Source: Cellvibrionaceae bacterium (GTDB taxonomy: Bacteria; Pseudomonadota; Gammaproteobacteria; Pseudomonadales; Cellvibrionaceae). From it: a stretch of DNA of 10,543 bases. The notes beneath the pieces are model-generated. The model did not search any database, was not told where the DNA came from, and saw only the letters and a list, made by a program, of their open reading frames with translations. The DNA lies in NCBI GenBank assembly GCA_021151615.1, contig JAGKXA010000160.1, positions 1 to 10,543 on the forward strand, in the 5' to 3' direction. Of the stretch, positions 1 through 5,588 are shown in pieces (the stretch's first letter is position 1; the number at the start of each line of letters is the position of its first letter). The position numbers and the translations under genes are program-made.

Positions 1-65
1 CAGCAAGTGCGCCTCAAAACAACCCGGATGAATTGTTTTTGGTTGCCACTTTGATTAAAGTCTAG
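1..65 (+). CDS. 3' end of an unidentified upstream gene (partial)
   Basis: One plus-strand frame is open from the window edge to a TAG at 63-65 and gives a 20-residue tail (ASAPQNNPDELFLVATLIKV). The other two plus frames also stop early, at about 31 and 54, so this is the longest open tail. Its mixed polar/hydrophobic composition looks protein-like. A long inverted repeat starts on the last base of its stop codon, which fits a gene end. The tail is too short to identify a family; the gene body lies outside the window. Confidence 0.4.
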   Translation, partial: ASAPQNNPDELFLVATLIKV

Positions 66-106
66 ATGCCATTTTTTTATTAGAAATTGAAATTAAAAAT
101 GGCATC
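65..106. repeat. 12-bp perfect inverted repeat after the upstream stop codon
   Basis: The arms gatgccattttt (65-76) and aaaaatggcatc (95-106) are perfectly complementary, around an 18-base A/T-rich loop. The hairpin begins at the stop codon of the partial upstream gene. It lacks the T-tract expected after an intrinsic terminator stem, because the T-run is inside the left arm. It may be a 3'-end stabilising hairpin, a non-canonical terminator or a protein-binding dyad. Confidence 0.5.
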
Positions 107-194
107 GATTTCACAAATATCGGCTTTTTGCTCGACTATACTCAAGCCGTAATGTGTTTTAGTCGTGATTAACTTGTGAGAGATGGACTTAGCG

Positions 195-356
195 ATGAGT
201 GAGAAAAAAGTAACCAAAGTGTTGTTGACCCAAATTGAAGATGCGTTGGAAGAGCGTCAGAAATCGGATCGCCGCGAGCGTCATCAGGGAATTCCGCAAG
301 ATGTTCCCCATGAGCGCCGCAAGAATGACCGTCGTTCATCCAAAGCGCATAAATAA
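195..356 (+). CDS. Small highly charged hypothetical protein (53 aa)
   Basis: The ORF runs from ATG 195 to TAA 354-356 and gives MSEKKVTKVLLTQIEDALEE followed by a very basic/acidic tail rich in Arg, Asp, Glu and His, with two similar RR-x-x-R/DRR clusters (DRRERH and ERRKNDRR). No signal peptide or membrane segment is visible. An in-frame ATG at 183 would add four residues; 195 leaves more room for a weak ribosome binding site (tgga, 184-187). A TATACT -10-like box lies at 137-142, and a strong intrinsic terminator starts 17 bases after the stop, so this looks like a monocistronic gene. I do not recognise the family. The N-terminal third could form an amphipathic helix; the tail could bind nucleic acid or be disordered. 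Function unknown. Confidence 0.6.
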   Translation: MSEKKVTKVLLTQIEDALEERQKSDRRERHQGIPQDVPHERRKNDRRSSKAHK

Positions 357-372
357 TCAATGTGCAATTAAC

Positions 373-401
373 AAAAAAGGGGCAATCAAGCCCCTTTTTT
401 T
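373..401. terminator. Bidirectional intrinsic terminator
   Basis: An 11-bp stem (aaaaaaggggc 373-383 with gccccttttttt from 390) encloses the loop aatcaa. On the plus strand the GC-rich stem ends in a run of seven T, ending the small gene at 195-356. On the minus strand the A-run becomes a U-tract, so it can also end the activator gene, whose stop is about 100 bases away. Confidence 0.85.
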
Positions 402-501
402 ATGCCGAATGATTTGAGATTAACGCAACCTGGTATCAATCTTACGCAGACTATTCCGCACTGAAATTCCCTCGGGTAAACCACCAGGAAACAAATAGCA
501 A

Positions 502-2049
502 TCAGCCAGGGGTTACTAACGTGGTCCTATTAAGTCCCCATTTCTTTATACGTGAGGCGAGGGTAGTGGGCTTGATACCAAGTAAACAGGCAGCGCCATC
601 CGCACCATAGATTTTGCCATCGCATTTACGCAATGCTTCCAGGGTTGTGCGAATCTGCAATTGTTTAACGTGCGTTTCGGTGAAGTATTTTTCGTCAATA
701 ATAGGAACATCTGCCATTGGGTTAACCGTTGTTGGAAATTCAACCAGATTAAGTTTATCGCCCTGACTTAAAATCACTTGCCGTTCGATACGATTTTCCA
801 GTTCACGGATATTCCCCGGCCAATCGTATTCCTGCAAGCGCTGGATCTGCGCGAGTGAAATTTTCAATTCAGGCTTATGGAAGCGCTGGCAGGTGGCTTG
901 CAAAAAATGGGCAACCAACAATGGAATATCTTCCAATCGCTCGCGCAAAGATGCAGAGTGAATCGGGAATACATTCAAGCGAAAGTACAAATCCTCGCGG
1001 AACAAACCCTGTGCCACCAATTGCTTCAAATCGCGATTGGTGGCAGTAATAACGCGCACATCCACTTTGCGGGTAACGGATTCACCCACACGCTCAAATT
1101 CTCCATCCTGTAATACGCGCAATAACTTTCCTTGCAATACCAGGGGCAATTCGCCAACTTCATCTAAAAATAACGTACCACCGTCAGCCACTTCAAAACG
1201 ACCAAGACGAGTGCTCACCGCTCCGGAAAATGCGCCGCGCACGTGGCCGAAAAATTCACTCTCGAATAATTCTGGTGGAATGGCTGCACAATTAACCCGA
1301 ATCAAAGGACGTTGGTTGCGCTCACTGGCTCGATGGATAGCACGTGCAATCAATTCCTTGCCGGTTCCCGATTCACCGGTAATCAATACAGTTGCAACTG
1401 TAGGTGCAACTAACTGTATTTGATAATTAATTTGTTGCACTGCCGGGCTGCGTCCGATGATATGGTGCGAATTAAACCCTTCGCTGATCTCCTGTTGTAA
1501 ATAGGCGTTTTCCAATTCGAGTTTGTGTTTAAGTTGTTTTACCTCTTCCAGTGCCGCGCGTAATTCTTCCATGGTGGAATGCAATTTGGCTTCCGCACTT
1601 TTTCGCTCGGAAACATCGCGAAAAATAACTACTGCACCCACCAGCTGCCCGTATTCATACACCGGTGTACTGGTGTACTCCACAGGTACGGCATGGCCAT
1701 CGCAACACCAGAAGACTTCATCGTCTATGCGGCGCACTGTGCCATCGCGAAAGGCCGCAAAAATCGGGCAGTCCTGCACGCAATAATCGGAGCCATCGGT
1801 ATGGCTATGATGAATCGCGAGGTGAATATTTTTGCCGAGTAACTCGTCAGCTTTCCAGCCAAGAATGCGCTCGGCGGCCGGATTCACAAAGGTCGCGCGT
1901 CCTTCCGCATCAACACCGTAAATACCTTCGCCGGCGGCGTTTAGCAGCAACTGATTTTGTTGTGCAAATGCCTGAAAGATATGAGTAATGGCGGGAATCG
2001 TCAGATTTTCGTGGTTTGCCTGGCAGTGATGAGCGTGTGGTTCATTCAA
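502..2049 (-). CDS. PAS-containing sigma54-dependent transcriptional activator, CynF-like
   Basis: Enhancer-binding protein that would activate RNA polymerase-sigma54, probably at the divergent cynS. With the chosen start it has 515 residues: a PAS domain (about 34-147) with cysteines in DYCVQDCPI and FWCCDG, a coiled-coil linker (about 150-190), an AAA+ domain with Walker A GESGTGKE (225-232), sigma54-contact loop GAFSGA (272-277), Walker B LFLDEV (293-298) and arginine-finger region FREDLYFRL (350-358), then a Fis-type HTH (about 466-506). GAFSGA carries Ser for the usual Thr. The frame is open to TTG 2103, but a TTG at 2049 preceded by GAGG with 8-base spacing is the better start and leaves three dyads at 2087-2138 outside the gene. 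Family knowledge: the cyanate cluster of Pseudomonas pseudoalcaligenes has a sigma54-type regulator, CynF. The function is near certain; the cyanate link is inferred from position and promoter architecture. Confidence 0.93.
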   Translation of the reverse strand: MNEPHAHHCQANHENLTIPAITHIFQAFAQQNQLLLNAAGEGIYGVDAEGRATFVNPAAERILGWKADELLGKNIHLAIHHSHTDGSDYCVQDCPIFAAFRDGTVRRIDDEVFWCCDGHAVPVEYTSTPVYEYGQLVGAVVIFRDVSERKSAEAKLHSTMEELRAALEEVKQLKHKLELENAYLQQEISEGFNSHHIIGRSPAVQQINYQIQLVAPTVATVLITGESGTGKELIARAIHRASERNQRPLIRVNCAAIPPELFESEFFGHVRGAFSGAVSTRLGRFEVADGGTLFLDEVGELPLVLQGKLLRVLQDGEFERVGESVTRKVDVRVITATNRDLKQLVAQGLFREDLYFRLNVFPIHSASLRERLEDIPLLVAHFLQATCQRFHKPELKISLAQIQRLQEYDWPGNIRELENRIERQVILSQGDKLNLVEFPTTVNPMADVPIIDEKYFTETHVKQLQIRTTLEALRKCDGKIYGADGAACLLGIKPTTLASRIKKWGLNRTTLVTPG

Positions 2050-2086
2050 GGTGCTGTCCTCAATCAATAACGATTGGGTAACTACA

Positions 2087-2138
2087 ACGAAAAATCGTGC
2101 CAAGTTTTCACGAAATTTCGTGGATCACGAAAGATCGT
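2087..2138. promoter_or_regulatory. Three ACGA-N4-TCGT dyads: putative activator-binding sites
   Basis: Three copies of the same dyad occur in 52 bases: acgaaaaatcgt (2087-2098), acgaaatttcgt (2110-2121, part of a 14-bp perfect palindrome 2109-2122) and acgaaagatcgt (2127-2138). The centres are 23 and 17 bp apart. They lie just upstream of the activator's preferred start and about 100-145 bp upstream of the predicted cynS transcription start, a usual distance for sigma54 enhancers. Binding by the adjacent activator is inferred. Confidence 0.7.
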
Positions 2139-2177
2139 TGTGATTGTTGTGGTGATAAAAAAATAAAAACCTTATTG

Positions 2178-2190
2178 AATCAGCAACTTA
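2178..2190 (+). promoter_or_regulatory. Putative IHF-binding site
   Basis: AATCAGCAACTTA matches the consensus WATCARNNNNTTR at every defined position and follows an A-rich stretch (about 2155-2168), as is common at IHF sites. It lies between the three dyads and the -24/-12 promoter, where a DNA bend would bring the activator to sigma54 polymerase. The consensus is loose, so support comes mainly from position. Confidence 0.45.
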
Positions 2191-2207
2191 ATTCCATAAT
2201 AGGCAAT

Positions 2208-2223
2208 TGGCATGGCAATCGCA
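2208..2223 (+). promoter_or_regulatory. Putative sigma54 (-24/-12) promoter for cynS
   Basis: TGGCATGGCAATCGCA matches TGGCACG-N4-TTGCA with two mismatches and keeps the invariant GG (2209-2210) and GC (2221-2222) at the correct 10-base separation. Transcription would start near 2234 and leave a 5' leader of about 120 bases before cynS. No other GG-N10-GC match in a sensible position was seen between 2140 and 2350. Confidence 0.6.
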
Positions 2224-2354
2224 TTAGTCGCAGCGATGCGAGTGCGTAGAAAAGTCCGGCCAATTATTTCTGTGCGGGAGAAAACTGCCTCAATCATGAA
2301 CATTCCCAAATGCCGGTGCACAGCAAACTGGCAATCACCAAGAGGTAATTTTTG

Positions 2355-2810
2355 ATGAAAAAAGTAGCAATGAAAAAACAAGATGTTGTTGAAGAAATCG
2401 TTCTAGCCAAACAAAAAATGAATTTAACCTGGGAGGGCATTGCCGCCAGTATAGGTATGTCACCGGTATGGACTACCTCGGTTTGTTTAGGTATGAACAG
2501 CGCACCAGCGGATAAAGCTGAGGCACTTTGCAAAGTGCTGGATTTGCCAGAAACCGCCAAATTTGCACTGATGCAGTGTCCGAGTAAAAGTTGGGAACAC
2601 ACTATTCCGCAAGATCCACTAATTTATCGTTTGTACGAAATGATTGGCGTTTACGGCCCGACGATCAAGGAAATTATCCATGAAAAATTTGGCGATGGCA
2701 TTATGAGCGCAATTGATTTTTCGATGGAAATCGGCAAGGAAGAAAATCCTAAAGGCGACCGGGTTATTATCAATTTAAATGGTAAGTTCCTGCCCTATAA
2801 AGCCTGGTAA
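2355..2810 (+). CDS. cynS: Cyanate hydratase (cyanase)
   Basis: Cyanase catalyses bicarbonate-dependent decomposition of cyanate to ammonia and carbon dioxide, in the cytosol, for detoxification and nitrogen supply. The 151-residue product is close to the usual length of about 156. It has the N-terminal HTH-like fold (about 10-75) and the C-terminal catalytic domain with DPLIYRLYEMIGVYG and HEKFGDGIMSAIDF, and ends in the typical GKFLPYKAW. The catalytic Arg, Glu and Ser (E. coli R96, E99, S122) correspond to R92, E95 and S118. I chose ATG 2355 over the preceding TTG 2352 because agagg (2341-2345) is well spaced for it. The usual cynABD cyanate transporter genes are absent: the next gene is a lipoprotein. 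The upstream sigma54-type elements suggest induction by the divergent activator. All catalytic residues are intact. Confidence 0.97.
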   Translation: MKKVAMKKQDVVEEIVLAKQKMNLTWEGIAASIGMSPVWTTSVCLGMNSAPADKAEALCKVLDLPETAKFALMQCPSKSWEHTIPQDPLIYRLYEMIGVYGPTIKEIIHEKFGDGIMSAIDFSMEIGKEENPKGDRVIINLNGKFLPYKAW

Positions 2811-2824
2811 TGCAAACAACCTGT

Positions 2825-2839
2825 CACACCCGAGGTGTG
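2825..2839. repeat. Short hairpin after cynS
   Basis: cacacc (2825-2830) and ggtgtg (2834-2839) form a 6-bp GC-rich stem with a 3-base loop, 14 bases after the cynS stop. No T-run follows, so it is not a canonical intrinsic terminator. It may stabilise the mRNA end. Confidence 0.4.
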
Positions 2840-2861
2840 GTTAGGGTCTCGGATAAAGTGC

Positions 2862-2902
2862 ACCAATCTTGTTAGTATTTTTTAATCACTGGCAAGATTG
2901 GT
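2862..2902. repeat. 10-bp inverted repeat in the lipoprotein leader
   Basis: accaatcttg (2862-2871) and caagattggt (2893-2902) are perfect inverted arms around a 21-base T-rich loop. The right arm ends eight bases before the chosen ATG (2911), where a ribosome binding site should be; none is recognisable. It could be an operator or an mRNA hairpin controlling translation. Confidence 0.55.
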
Positions 2903-2910
2903 TCAATGCT

Positions 2911-4194
2911 ATGAACAGAAATGTATTTCCACCACAGCTTTTAGTTGCTTTTATTTTATCGACATTGATTGGTTGTGGTGGAGGTGGTTCCGGAAAATCA
3001 AACCCATCACCGACGACCAGTGTGCCCGCATCCAGCCTCACAGCAATAAGTTCCTCGTTTGGTTCATTTGCCAATTCTTCCAGTACGACATTGGCAGCGC
3101 CGCAAAATCTGGCCGCAGTTTCAGGAAATGCTTCAGTCACTATTACCTGGAACCCGGTGAGTGGCGCAACTGGCTATCGAATTTACTACGCCTCGGAAGC
3201 CAATATTTTAATCAACAATATCACCAGCTTTGATGATGGCACGCGGGTGGATAATGTAACCTCACCACGTGTGATTAATAATTTGCGCAATGGCGAAACC
3301 TATTATTTTGTAGTGACTGCGATACAGGCAGATCGCGAAAGTATTGCAAGCAGTGAGGTCAGTGCAACCCCAGGTTCTGTAGACTTTGCCAAACAGCCGA
3401 CCGCGCAAGAAGTATTAGTGGTTGAATTGGTTAATCGTGCGCGCGCCAATCCCGGCGCCGAGGCAGCGCGTTTAGGCATTGGTTTAAATGATGGCATTAG
3501 TGGAACCCAAATTTCCGATACGCCCAAGCAACCACTCGCGCACAATTTATTGCTCATTGAATCCTCGCGCCTTCACTCGCTGTGGATGCTGGAGGAAGAT
3601 ATTTTCTCTCACACCGGTGTAAATAATTCCACACCGCACGAGCGAATGCTCGCTGCAGGCTATCAATTTACTGGCAGTTGGACGAGTGGGGAAAATATTG
3701 CCTGGGGTGGTACTACCGGCAGCAGTATTAATTTAACCAGTTATGCCGTTTCACAACACGAAGGATTATTTAAATCGCCAGGTCACCGTGTGAATATTCT
3801 CAATGATAATTATCGCGAGTTGGGAGTGGGGCAACAGCAGGGCTTCTTCTTTCAAGATGGACGCAATTATTTATCGTCCATGCTTACCCAAAATTTTGCC
3901 AAATCCGGCTCCAGCTATTTTTTAACCGGCGTGATTTATGAGGATAAGAATAGCAACGAGTTTTACGATGTAGGTGAAGGACTGAGCGGTGTTACCATCA
4001 CTACCAATAGCAAATCCTACGCGGCTTACAACACAGGCGCCTACTCAATCCCACTCGCTAATGGCAATTACGAATTGAGTATAACCGGCGATGCCTTGGG
4101 TGCACCGGTTTATTATTCGGTACAGGTATCGGGAAAAAATCGCAAATTGGATGTGATTAAAACGGGCAATAATTTGCGGGTAAATGTGCCTTGA
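2911..4194 (+). CDS. Secreted lipoprotein with FnIII and CAP/SCP domains
   Basis: Predicted envelope lipoprotein of 427 residues, role unknown. In order: a signal peptide with lipobox LIGC (lipidated Cys22), a Gly stretch and a Ser/Thr/Pro-rich linker (23-62), one FnIII domain (about 63-154, with VTITWNPVSGATGYRIYY), a CAP/SCP (cysteine-rich secretory protein, PR-1-like) domain (about 165-330), and a C-terminal beta domain (about 335-427) opening with an EF-hand-like DKNSNEFYDVGE. CAP hallmarks are LHS (H222), FSHTG, GEN (E261) and HEGLFKSPGHR (E284, H292). The frame is open to TTG 2869, but ATG 2911 places a positively charged n-region (MNRN) and the Cys as expected for signal peptidase II. 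There is no clear ribosome binding site; a 10-bp inverted repeat occupies the leader. The gene ends 3 bases from the convergent RES gene. CAP proteins may bind lipids, metals or carbohydrate-associated partners; the substrate here is unknown. Confidence 0.88.
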   Translation: MNRNVFPPQLLVAFILSTLIGCGGGGSGKSNPSPTTSVPASSLTAISSSFGSFANSSSTTLAAPQNLAAVSGNASVTITWNPVSGATGYRIYYASEANILINNITSFDDGTRVDNVTSPRVINNLRNGETYYFVVTAIQADRESIASSEVSATPGSVDFAKQPTAQEVLVVELVNRARANPGAEAARLGIGLNDGISGTQISDTPKQPLAHNLLLIESSRLHSLWMLEEDIFSHTGVNNSTPHERMLAAGYQFTGSWTSGENIAWGGTTGSSINLTSYAVSQHEGLFKSPGHRVNILNDNYRELGVGQQQGFFFQDGRNYLSSMLTQNFAKSGSSYFLTGVIYEDKNSNEFYDVGEGLSGVTITTNSKSYAAYNTGAYSIPLANGNYELSITGDALGAPVYYSVQVSGKNRKLDVIKTGNNLRVNVP

Positions 4195-4197
4195 TAA

Positions 4198-4947
4198 TTA
4201 ATTTGGCGGCATGGGCAAACGGCCATCCACCAGAAAGAGATCAACAGGAAAACGGATAATTTCATTTTGTCCCACCTGTTTGAAGGCAACTTCAGTTGCA
4301 CCCAGTTCGCACAGCCATTGGGTCATGTCGGCCGGCTTTTTTTGGGCGAGTGCGGCGGGAACAAACAAGCCGACGCAATGACCCCGCTGCGGGTCGCGGG
4401 CGGATTGGTATTCAAATACTTCCACCTTTGCCGCGCGCATTTCACTACCCAGCTGTTGGGTAGCGGAATAGTCTTGCGGGTGGGTGAGCTGTTGCTGGAA
4501 TTGATCGAAAGGTGCGACCTGCAAACGCAGGCCCTGTTTGCTCGCGTAGTTCACGCAAAACAAGGTGTGGGCAGAGGTAATGGTGTTTTTGATAGGGCTG
4601 TTGCTAATCGAATACCAAAATACAAAACGGTAAAAAGCCGATTCGGCAAGAGTGGTCCGGGTATTACAGCCGGCATAAAAAATGCCCGGTTCATGGATGC
4701 GCCCAAAGCGCGAACCCCAGCGTAAGGGAGGATAGCGAAAGGGAGTTTTGAGCAGGTAGTGGTAGCCGTCGCTATCGGCGGGGTAAGGCGGTTTTACCGA
4801 GTCCAATAATTCTTCCAGTAGTGCCTGTTCTTCCAGGGTATCCACATAACCCAGGGTGGCAATTTGTTCCTGGCTTTCTACCAACCGCCAGGCGGTGCCG
4901 GAAATTGTTTGTCGTTGTGCCGCTCCCTCGCAGGCTTCCCAAATCAT
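4198..4947 (-). CDS. RES-domain toxin (NAD+-targeting ADP-ribosyltransferase fold)
   Basis: Toxin of a RES-Xre type II toxin-antitoxin pair. Studied family members attack NAD+ (for example Mycobacterium MbcT, an NAD+ phosphorylase) or ADP-ribosylate a target (ParT). The 249-residue protein has the expected pattern: Arg in GSRFGR (R80), Tyr in FYAG (Y91), Glu in LAESAFYRF (E102) and Ser in YQSARDP (S182). These match the conserved R, Y, E and S described for the Pseudomonas putida RES toxin by order and approximate spacing. It starts at ATG 4947, 19 bases after the antitoxin stop, with a weak purine-rich ribosome binding site, so it is read from the antitoxin mRNA. It ends 3 bases from the convergent lipoprotein gene with no terminator between them. 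No frameshift or missing key residue is seen, so it is probably active. The exact reaction is not readable from sequence. Confidence 0.9.
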   Translation of the reverse strand: MIWEACEGAAQRQTISGTAWRLVESQEQIATLGYVDTLEEQALLEELLDSVKPPYPADSDGYHYLLKTPFRYPPLRWGSRFGRIHEPGIFYAGCNTRTTLAESAFYRFVFWYSISNSPIKNTITSAHTLFCVNYASKQGLRLQVAPFDQFQQQLTHPQDYSATQQLGSEMRAAKVEVFEYQSARDPQRGHCVGLFVPAALAQKKPADMTQWLCELGATEVAFKQVGQNEIIRFPVDLFLVDGRLPMPPN

Positions 4948-4966
4948 TCAGCGTTACTCTTGCTCA

Positions 4967-5338
4967 TTAAATCTTTCCGCGCAGGGCATCCACAAAATTC
5001 AGTACCTGCATCAGGCCCTGAATACTTTCTATTTGCTTGGCCGGGATGCCGCCTGTGACTTGGTTGGGGCTGTGCATAAAGTGTTTGATCCAGTCTTTAT
5101 CACCGCCGGTCAGGGCAAAGAGCGCGCGGGCGATACGGATCAGCAATAGCGCCAATTCGCCCTGTTTGGATTTGGGGTCAAGAGCGGGGTTTTGTTTGAG
5201 CCGGCTAATGGCCGTGCGGTGAATACCCAGCACCGCGCCTAACTCGGCTTGCTTTAAGCCGAGTTGATCGGCGGCATTGAGTACCGCCTTGGCGAGTACG
5301 GCGGCCGGGTTGGGACTGGTTTGCGCAAGGGCTGACAT
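4967..5338 (-). CDS. Xre/MbcA/ParS-type antitoxin (DUF2384)
   Basis: Cognate antitoxin that would bind and block the RES toxin and repress its own promoter. The 123-residue protein has an Ala-rich N-terminus, a Xre-like HTH (about 26-50, LKQAELGAVLGIHRTAISRL) and the C-terminal MbcA/ParS-type toxin-binding region (about 65-120). In that region a helical LIRIARALFALTGGDKDWIKHF motif is followed by NQVTGGIPAKQIESIQG, typical of DUF2384 proteins. The start ATG at 5338 has a near-perfect ribosome binding site, AGGGAGG (complement of 5342-5348). Antitoxin-first order and a stronger ribosome binding site than the toxin's fit the usual excess of antitoxin. Its promoter overlaps an inverted repeat, consistent with autoregulation. 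Confidence 0.92.
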   Translation of the reverse strand: MSALAQTSPNPAAVLAKAVLNAADQLGLKQAELGAVLGIHRTAISRLKQNPALDPKSKQGELALLLIRIARALFALTGGDKDWIKHFMHSPNQVTGGIPAKQIESIQGLMQVLNFVDALRGKI

Positions 5339-5359
5339 GATACCTCCCTAAATGTCCAA

Positions 5360-5397
5360 TATGCACTTATCATAAGCGATATGTGCATAATGAACAA
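5360..5397 (-). promoter_or_regulatory. Toxin-antitoxin promoter with operator dyad
   Basis: Read on the minus strand, TTGTTC (-35, complement of 5392-5397) and TATGAT (-10, complement of 5369-5374) are separated by exactly 17 bases, an excellent sigma70 promoter. The inverted repeat tatgcac (5360-5366) / gtgcata (5383-5389) brackets the -10 box, and a smaller dyad cttatcataag (5366-5376) sits on it. Antitoxin binding there would block polymerase; that binding is inferred. Confidence 0.72.
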
Positions 5398-5498
5398 GTT
5401 TTGGGCAAGAGAATAGTTTTTAATCGCTTGGGTGAGATAGCGAATAAAGAAAACAAAATTTGGCAATTTCCGGGTAACATCCGCATTTTTATACGCAA

Positions 5499-5518
5499 AC
5501 CAGCTCGAATAAGCTGGT
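5499..5518. repeat. Hairpin in the dinD leader
   Basis: accagct (5499-5505) and agctggt (5512-5518) form a perfect 7-bp stem with the 6-base loop cgaata. It lies about 70 bases upstream of the dinD start in an otherwise gene-free stretch (5398-5588). No T-run follows, so it is not an intrinsic terminator. Confidence 0.45.
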
Positions 5519-5588
5519 GTAGAGGCGCGAAATTTCGGGTTTAAGTGCGTATGAACAAGAAAACCTATGAACAGAGGAGAGTAAACAC

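Noticed and set aside
121..149. cggctt/aagccg inverted repeat as a terminator
   Set aside because: Only 6 bp arms with a 17-base loop and no T-run after it; it overlaps a likely -10 box instead.
1037..1423. 128-residue plus-strand frame opposite the AAA+ domain
   Set aside because: It mirrors a highly conserved ATPase region; low-complexity Arg/Ser/Asn/Pro content is typical of an antisense shadow.
2294..2602. 102-residue minus-strand frame antisense to cynS
   Set aside because: It lies opposite a clearly conserved cyanase and its translation has no family-like pattern; it is a shadow frame.
4267..4725. 152-residue plus-strand frame inside the RES gene
   Set aside because: It is antisense to a recognised RES toxin with all key residues, and shows no recognisable domain or good ribosome binding site.
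5528..5537. cgaaatttcg palindrome upstream of dinD, identical to the core of the middle dyad near cynS
   Set aside because: The flanking bases (g and g) break the ACGA-N4-TCGT pattern and it is a single copy; a 10-base AT-centred palindrome is expected by chance at times.
5555..5580. Possible LexA/SOS box before dinD around the acag at 5571-5574
   Set aside because: The 16-base window ending there begins gaaa rather than CTGT, and no other CTGT-N8-ACAG is present in the leader.
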